From Bryobacterales bacterium F-183 (lineage in GTDB: Bacteria > Acidobacteriota > Terriglobia > Bryobacterales > Bryobacteraceae), in NCBI GenBank assembly GCA_016865505.2, contig AP025252.1:3720001-3784000 (forward strand): a stretch of DNA of 64,000 nt, in the 5' to 3' direction. A model generated the notes under the pieces. That model was given only the letters and a program-made list of their open reading frames with translations, had not been told where the DNA came from and ran no database searches. Below, piece by piece: positions 28,174 through 36,384 of this stretch. Both the position numbers and the translations under genes were made by a program. How positions within the stretch are numbered: position 1 is the stretch's first letter; the number at the start of each line of letters is the position of its first letter.

Positions 28174-28655
28174 GCGCTTGCCTTCCGCTGTTGTTCTTCA
28201 AATGCGAGGGATTCCTGCGACGACGAGGATGCGACGGCACGACGCCGGGACTGCTTGTAGAGCAGACGGAACACGGGGTCCTGGATCTGGTCGGCTTCGT
28301 CTGTCGAAATCGGTTCGGGCTTGACGCCGAGTTCGAACGGACGCACGGTGGCAGCGCTTTGCATACCGCGGCGCGGCGTCATCGGGCGAAGGTCGAGTTC
28401 GGTGACCACGCCCGCACCTAGTAGATTTTCGAGATTCCGAAGAATTTGACCGCTGAGGGTATTCAACTGGCGCTGCCAAACGGCGTCCGCGCACTCGATG
28501 ACCAAGGTGTTGCGAACCAGCTTTACCGCGCGCGTCTTCACGGCGATCTTCTTGCCGACAGCCGCTGGCCACGCAGAGCGTGCCATGTCGCCGGGATCCA
28601 CCAGGTCTTTCGGGAATTTGAGCTTGCCGATGATACGGCCAGCGCGTTCCATCAT
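28170..28655 (-). CDS. DUF721/DciA-like protein
   Basis: This 161-residue protein has the DUF721 core (about 15-90): WPAAVGKKIAVKTRAVKLVRNTLVIECADAVWQRQLNTL, which in DciA proteins forms a KH-like nucleic-acid-binding domain that helps load replicative helicase DnaB. The C-terminal tail is polar. DciA replaces DnaC/DnaI in most bacteria, so a helicase-loading role is plausible. Two adjacent ATGs occur at the start. It is coupled to gatC. Confidence 0.8.
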   Translation of the reverse strand: MMERAGRIIGKLKFPKDLVDPGDMARSAWPAAVGKKIAVKTRAVKLVRNTLVIECADAVWQRQLNTLSGQILRNLENLLGAGVVTELDLRPMTPRRGMQSAATVRPFELGVKPEPISTDEADQIQDPVFRLLYKQSRRRAVASSSSQESLAFEEQQRKASA

Positions 28656-28678
28656 CGTCGTGGGCAGGTCTTCTGATT

Positions 28679-29797
28679 CTAACCTAATCGGCTTTTGAGA
28701 GCCCGCAGCGCCTTGATTCCTTCAGCGGCCACAGCCGTGTCCGGATCGTTCGAAAGACGCTCGACCACGGGGAGCGAATCCTTGTCGCCGCTGACCGCCA
28801 AAACCTGCGCGATGCCGATCTTTTCTTTGCGATTGGCCGTGGGTACGACGTTGTAGATGGACTGGCGAATCGCCTGATCGCGGGTGATTTCGATCAGGAA
28901 CGGACGGGCGGTGTCGCCGTAGAAGCGCGAGTCCAGTTGGTCAATCAAATAGCTGAGCGGGGTACCCGAACCGAGTTCGCGGCGGCCGAGCAGGACGGCG
29001 GCAAAGGCGAGCGACATTTTGGGGGCGGTTTTCTTTTCGATAGCGAAGGCTTTGTTGACGCGGTCCAGATCGGCGGGTTGACGCATGCGGCCAAAACCTT
29101 CTGCAGAGGCAGCGCGGAGGTTCTCGTCCTTGTCGTTGAAATAGAGTTCGAAGACGGGGCGCGAGGCGGGGTCGGCGATCATGCCCAATGAGGTAGCGGC
29201 CATCCGGCGGACTTTGATGTTGCGACTGTTTTCCAGCGCCTTGCGGATGTCCGCAGTGGCGCCCTTGTCGTTGAGGACGCCTGCTGTTTCCAAGGCTGCC
29301 ATCTGCACGCGCTCGTCGGCATCGTTCAGGAAGGGGCGCACCATCGGGGCGGAGGAGATGTCGCGAATCTTCTGTATGGCGATCAACGCCTCATACTGCG
29401 TGACCTTGTCGCCGGACTTGAGAGCGTCGCTCAACTGCGGGAGCGCGGCTTTTGCACGGAGGACGCCCAACGCGCGAGCGGCATTGGCGCGAGCGAGATA
29501 GCTGGCGCCACCGCTGGCAACTTGTCCGATCGCCTGCACGACATCCGGGCGGATTTCCACCCAAGCGTCCACGATCTGCGTATTGGTGTCGGTGAACTTG
29601 CCCTTGACCGAAGTGCCGGCTTTGGAGATGGCACCGCTGAGTCCTGTCTTGAGATAGCCCGGGACGTAGTGGTCGACGAGCGCGTCCGTGGCCTTGATCT
29701 GCGATTCCGGGTCGTTCTGTTTGGCGGTGCGGATCCACTCGTCGACTGTCTGCGCGTAGAGAACGGAGGAGAGGAGAAACAGGGCTCTCAGCATCAT
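28679..29797 (-). CDS. Exported HEAT-repeat protein
   Basis: This is 372 residues from the paired ATG at 29797/29794. A signal peptide, MLRALFLLSSVLYAQ, is followed by a 95-residue lead-in, then at least five HEAT-type helical repeats (ARANAARALGVLRAKAAL, RVQMAALETAGVLND, RRMAATSLGMIADPASR and so on). Such alpha-solenoids are protein scaffolds. Upstream open frame to 29866 lies before the signal peptide and is unlikely. The gap to the upstream ROK gene is 4 bases. Confidence 0.8.
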   Translation of the reverse strand: MMLRALFLLSSVLYAQTVDEWIRTAKQNDPESQIKATDALVDHYVPGYLKTGLSGAISKAGTSVKGKFTDTNTQIVDAWVEIRPDVVQAIGQVASGGASYLARANAARALGVLRAKAALPQLSDALKSGDKVTQYEALIAIQKIRDISSAPMVRPFLNDADERVQMAALETAGVLNDKGATADIRKALENSRNIKVRRMAATSLGMIADPASRPVFELYFNDKDENLRAASAEGFGRMRQPADLDRVNKAFAIEKKTAPKMSLAFAAVLLGRRELGSGTPLSYLIDQLDSRFYGDTARPFLIEITRDQAIRQSIYNVVPTANRKEKIGIAQVLAVSGDKDSLPVVERLSNDPDTAVAAEGIKALRALKSRLG

Positions 29798-29801
29798 GCT
29801 T

Positions 29802-30962
29802 TTACGGTAGCAATACGCTACCCAAAGAGCCGTTGAAATAGCGGCTGAGCACGGAGGCGATGGCACCTTTCAAGGGAGTCTGCATGGAGGGGAAGACCTC
29901 AAGGCCGGTGAGCCAGTAGGCGGGGACACGGTCGCGAAGGACGCGCCAGAGGACGGGTTCGATGATGGGCCAGGCGGTGACGGCGAAGTCGTCGAGCGCT
30001 ATGGCGGCGGGGTTGAGCGCCATGAGTACATTGACGAGGCCGAGGCCGAGGGATTCGGCAACGGATTCAATGGCGGCGCGGGCGCGTGGGTCGCCTTCGA
30101 GCGCGAGCCTGGCGATGCCTTGCGAGTCGATGGTGCGGTCACTGCTGCCGTATTCGCGGAGGAGGGCGCGGTCGCTTGAGTATTCTTCCCAGCAGCCGCG
30201 ATTGCCGCACTGGCAGCGGTAGCCTTCGGGGTAGAGAACCGAATGTCCGAACTCGCCGCCGTGGGCGCGCGCGCCGCGGGCCAGAGCGCCGTTGACGATC
30301 AGGCCTGTACCCAAGCCGACCTTGAGAGTGACGAAGACAAAATCATCGAGCGGGGCGAGGTTCGCCGGGCGGAACCAGCGTTCGGCCAGGGCGCTGAGGT
30401 TGGAGTTATTTTCCCAAAAAACAGGCTGTTTGATGCCGGGACGGATGAGGTCGATGGCGTCGACATCGCGCCAGTGGAGATTGGTGGAGGCGATGACGCG
30501 GCCGGTTTCCGGGTCCATGTTGCCGGGCACGGATACGCCGATGCCAAGTACGGGCGCGGGCGCGGTGGAGGTCAACGAAAGGACGCACTGGTGGATGGCG
30601 GTGAGGAAGCGATGGGGGTCCTCATCGAAGGCGATCTCGGCTTGTACGGTGATGTGGCCGTCTAAGCCGGCGAGCGCGGCAGTGGCACCGGCAGTGGTGA
30701 TTTCGACGCCGGCAGCAAGGCGCGATTGGGGGTTGAGGTAGAGCGCGGTGGGGCGGCGGCCGAGCTTGCCTTGCGATTCGGTGCGCTCTTCATGCACGAG
30801 TCCAGCGTCCATGAGGCGGCCCACGATGCCGGTGATGGCGGCGGGAGAGAGTTCGCTGCGGCGTGCGATTTCGTTGCGGGAAATGCCAGGTTCCGAACGT
30901 ACGAGGTTGAGAACCACGCGTTCATTCGCGGCTTTGAGATCGGATTTGTCGAGACCGTGCAT
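29802..30962 (-). CDS. ROK-family transcriptional regulator
   Basis: This 386-residue protein has a MarR/NagC-type winged helix (about 10-75: PGISRNEIARRSELSPAAITGIVGRLMDAGLV) fused to a ROK domain. The zinc site is present (GGEFGHSVLYPEGYRCQCGNRGCWEEY: one His, three Cys). The catalytic NDxN motif reads ENNSN, so the general-base Asp is replaced by Asn, arguing for a sugar-responsive repressor without kinase activity. It lies 3 bases from queA and may be co-transcribed with the HEAT gene. Confidence 0.85.
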   Translation of the reverse strand: MHGLDKSDLKAANERVVLNLVRSEPGISRNEIARRSELSPAAITGIVGRLMDAGLVHEERTESQGKLGRRPTALYLNPQSRLAAGVEITTAGATAALAGLDGHITVQAEIAFDEDPHRFLTAIHQCVLSLTSTAPAPVLGIGVSVPGNMDPETGRVIASTNLHWRDVDAIDLIRPGIKQPVFWENNSNLSALAERWFRPANLAPLDDFVFVTLKVGLGTGLIVNGALARGARAHGGEFGHSVLYPEGYRCQCGNRGCWEEYSSDRALLREYGSSDRTIDSQGIARLALEGDPRARAAIESVAESLGLGLVNVLMALNPAAIALDDFAVTAWPIIEPVLWRVLRDRVPAYWLTGLEVFPSMQTPLKGAIASVLSRYFNGSLGSVLLP

Positions 30963-30965
30963 TTG

Positions 30966-31988
30966 TCAGATGATGAGCATGCAATCGCCGTAGGAAAAGA
31001 ACCGGTAGCGGCTCTGTACAGCGTGGCGGTATGCGTCGAGAATGAGTTCTTTGCCGGCGAGCGCCGCGACGAGCAGCATCAGGGATGTGCCGGGCAAGTG
31101 GAAGTTGGTGAGCAGCGCGCCGGTGCTTTGGAATTCGAAGCCAGGGTAGATGAAAAGGTTGGTAGAGCCCGAGCAGGGCTGCCCTTTGCCACAGCGTACA
31201 GCGGCGGTTTCGACCGTACGGGTCGCGGTGGTGCCGACGCAGACCACGCGCCTGGCATCGGCGATGCGTTGCGCGTTGGCTTGGTCGATGGCGAAGGTTT
31301 CGTGGTGGAGTTCTACTTCCGATACCACGTCGCTGGCGAGCGGTTGAAAGGTACCTAAGCCGACGTGTAAGGTGACCTGCGCGATGTCCGCACCGCGAGC
31401 GCGGATCGCGTCCAGAACCTCGTTGGTGAAGTGCAAGCCTGCTGTCGGCGCTGCGACAGAGCCGCGATGTTGGGCGAAGACGGTCTGGTAGCGGTCCTTG
31501 TCGGCATCTGCATCCGGACGCTTGACGTACGGCGGGAGCGGTACATGACCGATGCGATCGATGATGGCGTCGAATGGCTCGTCGCCGTGGGTGGTGAAGC
31601 GAATCACGCGCATCCCACGTTCCAAACGCTCAATGACGGTGCCGGTTAGCTGAGGGTCGTACTCGATTTCGTAATCGACGTGGGCGCGGCGTCCGGGCTT
31701 TACGAGCACCTTCCAGGTGAGACGATCGGCGGTGACGGGTTCGAGCAGGAAGGTTTCGACACGGTGACCTTCGCGCTGGCCGTACAGGCGCGCTGGCAGG
31801 ACCTTGGAGTTGTTCAACACCACGCAATCGCCGGGTTGGATGTACTCGGGGAGGTCGCGAAAGATGCGGTCTGTCAGGGTGCCGGTGGCACGATCCACGA
31901 CGAGCATGCGCGAGGCCGAGCGGTCGGGCAAGGGTTCTTGCGCGATCAATTCGGGCGGCAAGTCATAGTGGAAGTCCGAGAGCAGCAT
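30966..31988 (-). CDS. queA: S-adenosylmethionine:tRNA ribosyltransferase-isomerase
   Basis: At 340 residues it is full length. It transfers and isomerises the ribosyl part of SAM onto preQ1-tRNA to make epoxyqueuosine. Signatures seen are the N-terminal FHYDLPPELIAQEPLPDRSASRML, GRRAHVDYEIEY, the central YQTVFAQHRGSVAAPTAGLHFT, and the C-terminal NFHLPGTSLMLLVAALAG. It is divergent from tsaD with a 59-base gap, so the two tRNA-modification genes share an intergenic region. Confidence 0.97.
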   Translation of the reverse strand: MLLSDFHYDLPPELIAQEPLPDRSASRMLVVDRATGTLTDRIFRDLPEYIQPGDCVVLNNSKVLPARLYGQREGHRVETFLLEPVTADRLTWKVLVKPGRRAHVDYEIEYDPQLTGTVIERLERGMRVIRFTTHGDEPFDAIIDRIGHVPLPPYVKRPDADADKDRYQTVFAQHRGSVAAPTAGLHFTNEVLDAIRARGADIAQVTLHVGLGTFQPLASDVVSEVELHHETFAIDQANAQRIADARRVVCVGTTATRTVETAAVRCGKGQPCSGSTNLFIYPGFEFQSTGALLTNFHLPGTSLMLLVAALAGKELILDAYRHAVQSRYRFFSYGDCMLII

Positions 31989-32047
31989 CCGGGGTGTTTT
32001 CGGGTATCTTTTTCAGTTAACCATGAACGCCCAGTTACACTGGACTT

Positions 32048-33118
32048 TTGAAAGTCATTTTGGGTATTGAGTCGTCCTGCGATGAGACCGCGGCGGCGGT
32101 GGTTGCAGATGGACGGCGCATCCTTTCCTCAGTGGTCGCGTCGCAATTCGACACGCACGGCAAGTACGGCGGCGTTGTGCCAGAGTTGGCGTCGCGCGAG
32201 CATTTGCGTGCGATTGTGCCGGTGGTTCGCGAGTGCATGGAGAAGTCCGGAATCGGTTATGGCGATCTGGACGCGGTCGCCGTTACACAGGGTCCTGGAT
32301 TGATCGGTTCTTTGCTGGTGGGGATCACGCATGCGAAGGCGATTGCTATGACGCATGAGCTACCGCTGATTGCCGTGAATCACATCGAAGGCCATATTCA
32401 TGCGGTGTTGATGGATGTCGAAGGCGAGGTTCGCCTGCCGGCGGTGGCATTGATTGCCAGTGGCGGACATACGCATTTGTTTGCGATCGATGAAGGCTGG
32501 AAGTACCGGTTGATTGGCAAAACTCGCGACGATGCGGCGGGCGAGGCTTATGACAAGATCGCGAAGTTGCTGGGGTTTGTGTACCCGGGCGGGCCGATTT
32601 TGGACAAGCTCGCGCCGTACGGGGTTGCCAAGAGGTCCCGCTTTACGGCTCCGCGCATGAAGGGCAACGAGATGGACTTCAGCTTTAGCGGCATGAAGAC
32701 CGCAGCGTTGCGCTGGGTGGAGTCGCGCGACATGCAGGCGGAGATTGCGGGTCGCAAGGCGATGTGGAAGTCGATTGCGGGTACGCCCACGATTGAGGAT
32801 TGGCTGCGGGTGACGCCGCAGGAGACTCTGGATCTGATCGCGTCGTTTCAGGCGGCGGTGATTGAAGAACTGCTGCATCGGGCGTCGGATGCGGCGCGGG
32901 ACATTGGTGCGTCCTGCGTGATTGTGTCGGGCGGGGTGGCTTGTAACGCTGGGTTGCGGAAGGCGGCGGGCAAGCTACGGGTTCCGGTGTTGTTTCCGAA
33001 ACCCGTGCTGAGTACCGATAATGCGGTGATGATCGCGGCGGCGGCGTTTCGCAAGGCGGAAGCGGGCGAGTACGCGGACCTTACGCTGGCGGCGAAGTCT
33101 TCATTGCCTCTGTATTGA
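32048..33118 (+). CDS. tsaD: tRNA N6-adenosine threonylcarbamoyltransferase
   Basis: This 356-residue ASKHA-fold enzyme makes t6A at position 37 of ANN-decoding tRNAs with TsaB and TsaE. Metal ligands His112 and His116 are in [10 protein letters not shown]. The start [16 protein letters not shown], the [11 protein letters not shown] loop, and [11 protein letters not shown] plus [11 protein letters not shown] follow. The start codon is TTG. Its last 38 bases overlap the end of the convergent hisA. Confidence 0.97.
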   Translation: MKVILGIESSCDETAAAVVADGRRILSSVVASQFDTHGKYGGVVPELASREHLRAIVPVVRECMEKSGIGYGDLDAVAVTQGPGLIGSLLVGITHAKAIAMTHELPLIAVNHIEGHIHAVLMDVEGEVRLPAVALIASGGHTHLFAIDEGWKYRLIGKTRDDAAGEAYDKIAKLLGFVYPGGPILDKLAPYGVAKRSRFTAPRMKGNEMDFSFSGMKTAALRWVESRDMQAEIAGRKAMWKSIAGTPTIEDWLRVTPQETLDLIASFQAAVIEELLHRASDAARDIGASCVIVSGGVACNAGLRKAAGKLRVPVLFPKPVLSTDNAVMIAAAAFRKAEAGEYADLTLAAKSSLPLY

Positions 33119-33806
33119 TGCGGGCGAGTTCGGCGAGGTCGAGGCGGCCGGTGTAGATGGCCATGCCTAGCGCGGCGTGGATGTTCATGCCGAGGAGCGC
33201 GCGCACGTCGTCCAACGTGGTGATGCCTCCGGCGGCGGTGATGTCGCGATCGGTGGCCTCGCGGAGACGGCGGAACCAGTCGAGATCGGTGCCCTGCATC
33301 ATGCCTTCTTTGTCGACATAGGTGCAGAGGAAGCCTCCGGCGTACGGACTGAGCTTGGCGATGACTTCTTCAGCTGTGAGGTCGATGGACTCGCGCCAGC
33401 CTTTGATGACGATTTTGCCGTGCTTGGAGTCCAGCGCGATGAGGATCTTTTCGCGGCCAATGGCTGCGGCCACCTGTTCGAGGAAAGGTACGTTGATGCC
33501 GTTGCCGTCGAACGCCGCGGTGCCGATGATCACCTGCTTGGCGCCTTGTTGGACGAGCTTTTGCGCACGTTCGACACTGCGGACACCGCCTCCGATGCGA
33601 GCGTCGCAACGGGCGGCGAGGAACTCCACCAACTCGTCGTTGAAGCCGTTGCCGATGGCGGCGTCGAGGTCGATGACCTGGATTTCGGGGAAGGCCTTGA
33701 ACCGGTCGAGCATCTCGGACGGAGTGCCGCCTTCTAGCGCTTTGTCGCGGCCTTGAACCAGTTGGACGACCTTGCCGTCCATCAAATCGATGCAGGGAAT
33801 GATCAT
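33081..33806 (-). CDS. hisA: ProFAR isomerase (phosphoribosylformimino-AICAR-P isomerase)
   Basis: This 241-residue beta/alpha barrel catalyses the Amadori isomerisation in step four of histidine synthesis. The catalytic Asp is in [18 protein letters not shown]. The phosphate-binding halves are RIGGGVRS and [10 protein letters not shown]; the second Asp is in the IDLTAEE/ITAAGG half. It is the last gene of the visible his operon, overlapping the hisF stop by one base. Confidence 0.96.
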   Translation of the reverse strand: MIIPCIDLMDGKVVQLVQGRDKALEGGTPSEMLDRFKAFPEIQVIDLDAAIGNGFNDELVEFLAARCDARIGGGVRSVERAQKLVQQGAKQVIIGTAAFDGNGINVPFLEQVAAAIGREKILIALDSKHGKIVIKGWRESIDLTAEEVIAKLSPYAGGFLCTYVDKEGMMQGTDLDWFRRLREATDRDITAAGGITTLDDVRALLGMNIHAALGMAIYTGRLDLAELARINTEAMKTSPPA

Positions 33807-34564
33807 TATGTTCGGGTAGGGATGCCGGCGTCGATCAATACTTTCTTGAGATCGCCGACGGTGTAGGTACCAAAGTGAAAGATAGAGGCTGCGAGTGCTG
33901 CGTCGGCATTGCCGTCGTCAAAGACTTTGACGAAATCGGCGGGTCCGCCGGCGCCTCCGGAGGCGATGACGGGGATGCGGGTGGCTTCCGATACGGCTTT
34001 GGTGAGCGCGCAATCGAAGCCGGTCTGTACTCCGTCGGTGTCCATCGACGTGAGCAGGATCTCGCCGGCGCCGAGCGCTTCGCCTTGCTGGGCCCATTCG
34101 ATGGCGTTGATGCCTTCATCGTCGCGGCCGCCGCGGGTGAAGACGTTCCAGCCTCCGCTGTTGTTGCGGCGGGCGTCGATGGCGAGTACACAGGCTTGGG
34201 CGCCGAATTCCTGGCTGATTTCGCGGATGAGTTCGGGGCGGCGTACGGCGGCGGTGTTGACGCTGACCTTGTCTGCGCCGGCGAGAATGATGCCTCGCGC
34301 ATCGGCGACCGAGCGGATGCCGCCGCCAACGGTGAGCGGGATGAAGACGCGGCGTGCCGTACGGGCCACGACGTCGACCATGGTTTCGCGATAGTCGGAA
34401 GAGGCGGTGATGTCGAGGAAGACGAGTTCGTCCGCACCTTGTTCGTTGTAGCGCTCGGCGAGTTCAACGGGGTCTCCAGCGTCGCGCAGGTTGACGAAGT
34501 TCACGCCTTTGACCACGCGACCCTTTGTCACGTCCAGGCAGGGAATGATTCGGCGGGCTAGCAT
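33806..34564 (-). CDS. hisF: Imidazole glycerol phosphate synthase, cyclase subunit
   Basis: This is 252 residues from ATG 34564 ([20 protein letters not shown]), the universal HisF start; the open frame further upstream is inside hisH. Catalytic Asp11 and the second Asp in [10 protein letters not shown] are present, as are the two phosphate-binding segments TVGGGIRSV and IASGGAGGP. It takes ammonia from HisH and closes the imidazole ring. It overlaps hisH by 7 bases. Confidence 0.97.
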   Translation of the reverse strand: MLARRIIPCLDVTKGRVVKGVNFVNLRDAGDPVELAERYNEQGADELVFLDITASSDYRETMVDVVARTARRVFIPLTVGGGIRSVADARGIILAGADKVSVNTAAVRRPELIREISQEFGAQACVLAIDARRNNSGGWNVFTRGGRDDEGINAIEWAQQGEALGAGEILLTSMDTDGVQTGFDCALTKAVSEATRIPVIASGGAGGPADFVKVFDDGNADAALAASIFHFGTYTVGDLKKVLIDAGIPTRT

Positions 34565-35154
34565 AACTCGACAAAGTTCCTCATCACTTGGAGTCCAACG
34601 GGGCCTGATTTTTCGGGGTGAAACTGTACGGCGTGTACATTGCCGCGTTGCAGTACGGCCGTGAAGGGGACTTCGTAAAAGCAAAGCGCGGCCGTGGCGT
34701 CGTTGAGCGGGGCGTAGTAGCTGTTGGCGAAGTAGACGTACGGGTCCGCGCCGAGACCTTGCAGCAGGGCCGAGTCTTTGACATACGTTAGGCTGTTCCA
34801 GCCCATCTGCGGGACGCGCGCGGTATTCGGGAATCGCGCGACGACACCGGGGAACAGGGCCAGGCCTTTGTCTTCCGGGGCTTCTTCGCTGCTCTCAAAC
34901 AGGCACTGCAGGCCGACGCAGATGCCCAGGAACGGCTTTCCGGTGGCGATGTAGTTTTCAATGGCTGTACGAAAGCCGAGCTTATCCATGGCGCGGGTCA
35001 TCTGGCCGAAGTGGCCGACGCCCGGCAGGATCACCTTGTCGAAGGTATCGAGAGCCTCGGCCGTGGTGCGTACCTCATACGCTGCGCCGATCTCATCGAG
35101 TGTGTTGGCCACGGAGCGGAGGTTGCCGGCGCCGTAATCGAGAATGGCGATCAT
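34558..35154 (-). CDS. hisH: Imidazole glycerol phosphate synthase, glutamine amidotransferase subunit
   Basis: This 198-residue class I amidotransferase has nucleophile Cys79 in [13 protein letters not shown], His179/Glu181 in QFHPEKSG, and the oxyanion PGVGHFG near residue 45. It releases ammonia from glutamine and channels it through the HisF barrel. It starts directly after the HAD gene stop with no gap. Confidence 0.97.
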   Translation of the reverse strand: MIAILDYGAGNLRSVANTLDEIGAAYEVRTTAEALDTFDKVILPGVGHFGQMTRAMDKLGFRTAIENYIATGKPFLGICVGLQCLFESSEEAPEDKGLALFPGVVARFPNTARVPQMGWNSLTYVKDSALLQGLGADPYVYFANSYYAPLNDATAALCFYEVPFTAVLQRGNVHAVQFHPEKSGPVGLQVMRNFVELC

Positions 35155-35826
35155 CTACAGATGGTCCTCCAGTTCGTTGACGTTTTCGAGTATGGCGACC
35201 GCCTGTTCCTGCTCGAATAGCTGGATTAGCTCGCTGCGGCGCAGGTGGTCCTTCTTGGCGACGCCGTAAAACGGTACGCCTGCCAGACGGGCGGATCGAG
35301 CGTCGTCGATGGTGTCGCCGAGGAAGACGAGCTGTTCGTTTGGATGTAGCTGCTGGATTTTTAGCAGACCATCGGGCGCCGGCTTGCCGTTCTCGACGTG
35401 CTCGGCGCAGATGCGCGGCGCGAAGTTCACCGACGGGGCAAAGCGCGACAGCGTGTTGTTGGCATCGGCTTCGAGGCGGCCCGTAAAGATGCCGAGCAGA
35501 TGATCTTTGGCAGTCAGACGGTCAAAAAAGCCGTCCGCCACCAGCCAATCCTCCTGCATGCCGTAGCCGTCGGGACCATCGAACAGGAACTGGAAAGCCG
35601 TTTGGATGTCCTTATAGCGGACGTCTCGAATGCCCTGGTCGCGCAGGATCTGGTGGGTGAGTGCCCAGTCGTTATTCCAGCCGCCCTGATTCTTGTAGTC
35701 TTCGATTTGTTCGAGCGTGATGGAACCGCCGAAGCCGGCTACCGTTTTGACCACAGTCATGCGGTAGGACTTGGTGGGGTCCACCAGGACGCCGTCCATG
35801 TCGAAGACGATCAGCTTACGCGCCAT
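35155..35826 (-). CDS. HAD-superfamily phosphatase inside the his operon, candidate histidinol-phosphatase
   Basis: This 223-residue subfamily IA HAD protein has motif I FDMDGVLVD (Asp9 nucleophile, Asp11 acid), motif II IFTGR, motif III Lys in ENGKPAPDGL and motif IV GDTIDDARSARLAG. It resembles the TIGR01548 group, seen in cyanobacteria, archaea and acidobacteria without assigned function. It lies between hisI and hisH with an 11-base overlap to hisI. The operon lacks hisB and hisN here, so histidinol phosphate dephosphorylation is a reasonable guess from context, not shown by sequence. Confidence 0.85.
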   Translation of the reverse strand: MARKLIVFDMDGVLVDPTKSYRMTVVKTVAGFGGSITLEQIEDYKNQGGWNNDWALTHQILRDQGIRDVRYKDIQTAFQFLFDGPDGYGMQEDWLVADGFFDRLTAKDHLLGIFTGRLEADANNTLSRFAPSVNFAPRICAEHVENGKPAPDGLLKIQQLHPNEQLVFLGDTIDDARSARLAGVPFYGVAKKDHLRRSELIQLFEQEQAVAILENVNELEDHL

Positions 35827-36202
35827 AGACAGCTTTAGGATCGTAGGCGCGCTCTTCGGTGACGGTCCAGGAGCCGTTGTCGTACTTGCGGTAGAAACAG
35901 CTTTGGTAGCCGTCGTGGCAGACGCCGGGGCCGAGTTCCTGGCACTTCAGGACGAGTGCGTCGACGTCGCAATCGGTGTAGATTTCCTTGACGGCGAGCT
36001 TGTGGCCGGATGACTCGCCCTTGAGCCAAAGCTTCTTGCGGGTGCGCGACCAGAAGGTGGCATAGCCAGTTTCGAGGGTCTTCTTCCAGGCTTCCTCATT
36101 CATGAAGCCGACCATCAAGACACGGCCGCTGGAGGCGTCCTGAATGACGGCGGTGACGAGGCCGTCGAGTTTCGAAAAATCTAAGTTCAGTTCCTGTCCC
36201 AT
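35816..36202 (-). CDS. hisI: Phosphoribosyl-AMP cyclohydrolase
   Basis: This is 128 residues from ATG 36202 (MGQELNLDFSKLDGLVTAVIQD). The zinc/magnesium site shows in EIYTDCDVDALVLKCQELGPGVCHDGYQSCFYRK (three Cys and Asp pairs, written here in part: DCDVDAL, GPGVCHDGYQSC). There is no fused HisE domain. The ATG directly follows the T-run of a terminator hairpin, and no Shine-Dalgarno is visible. It is the first enzyme gene of the his operon, controlled by the leader upstream. Confidence 0.95.
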   Translation of the reverse strand: MGQELNLDFSKLDGLVTAVIQDASSGRVLMVGFMNEEAWKKTLETGYATFWSRTRKKLWLKGESSGHKLAVKEIYTDCDVDALVLKCQELGPGVCHDGYQSCFYRKYDNGSWTVTEERAYDPKAVYGA

Positions 36203-36246
36203 AAAGAGAAAGCCCGCTGCTTGGGTGACAATCACCGGCAGCGGGC
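36203..36246 (-). terminator. his operon attenuator: intrinsic terminator with competing antiterminator arm
   Basis: On the minus strand, GCCCGCTGC (36246-36238) pairs perfectly with GCAGCGGGC (36220-36212), enclosing a second stem GGTGA-TTG-TCACC, and is followed by TTTCTCTTT (36211-36203) and then the hisI ATG. No minus-strand gene lies upstream except the His-rich leader peptide, so the hairpin can only act before hisI. The segment CAGCGG at 36291-36286, directly after the leader stop codon, is complementary to CCGCTG in the 5' arm and can form an alternative antiterminator. Confidence 0.8.
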
Positions 36247-36291
36247 GTATCGAAATCTTTCAATTACCGAAGGCGAGATCGATGGCCGCTG

Positions 36292-36336
36292 TCAGGCACC
36301 GTGATGGTGGCGATGATGGTGGCAGATCGAATGCAT
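36292..36336 (-). CDS. hisL: Histidine operon leader peptide
   Basis: This encodes the 14-residue peptide MHSICHHHRHHHGA with a TGA stop, seven histidine codons (CAT and CAC mixed), six of them in the seven-codon run CAC CAT CAT CGC CAC CAT CAC. It lies 90 bases upstream of hisI on the same strand. Its stop is followed at once by the antiterminator arm and then by the terminator at 36203-36246. Low charged tRNA-His would stall ribosomes in the run and leave the CAGCGG arm free; completed translation would cover it. The ribosome site is weak (TGAAG), and TTG 36348 is an alternative in-frame start. Confidence 0.82.
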   Translation of the reverse strand: MHSICHHHRHHHGA

Positions 36337-36384
36337 CGGGAACTTCAAGCATAGCATGTGCGAACATGATTGCTTCGCACCTCG

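Noticed and set aside
36260-36367. Alternative leader reading frame from ATG 36367 (MFAHAMLEVPDAF...)
   Set aside because: Contains only one His, overlaps the His-rich frame, and ends between the leader and the hairpin, so it does not explain the regulatory layout.
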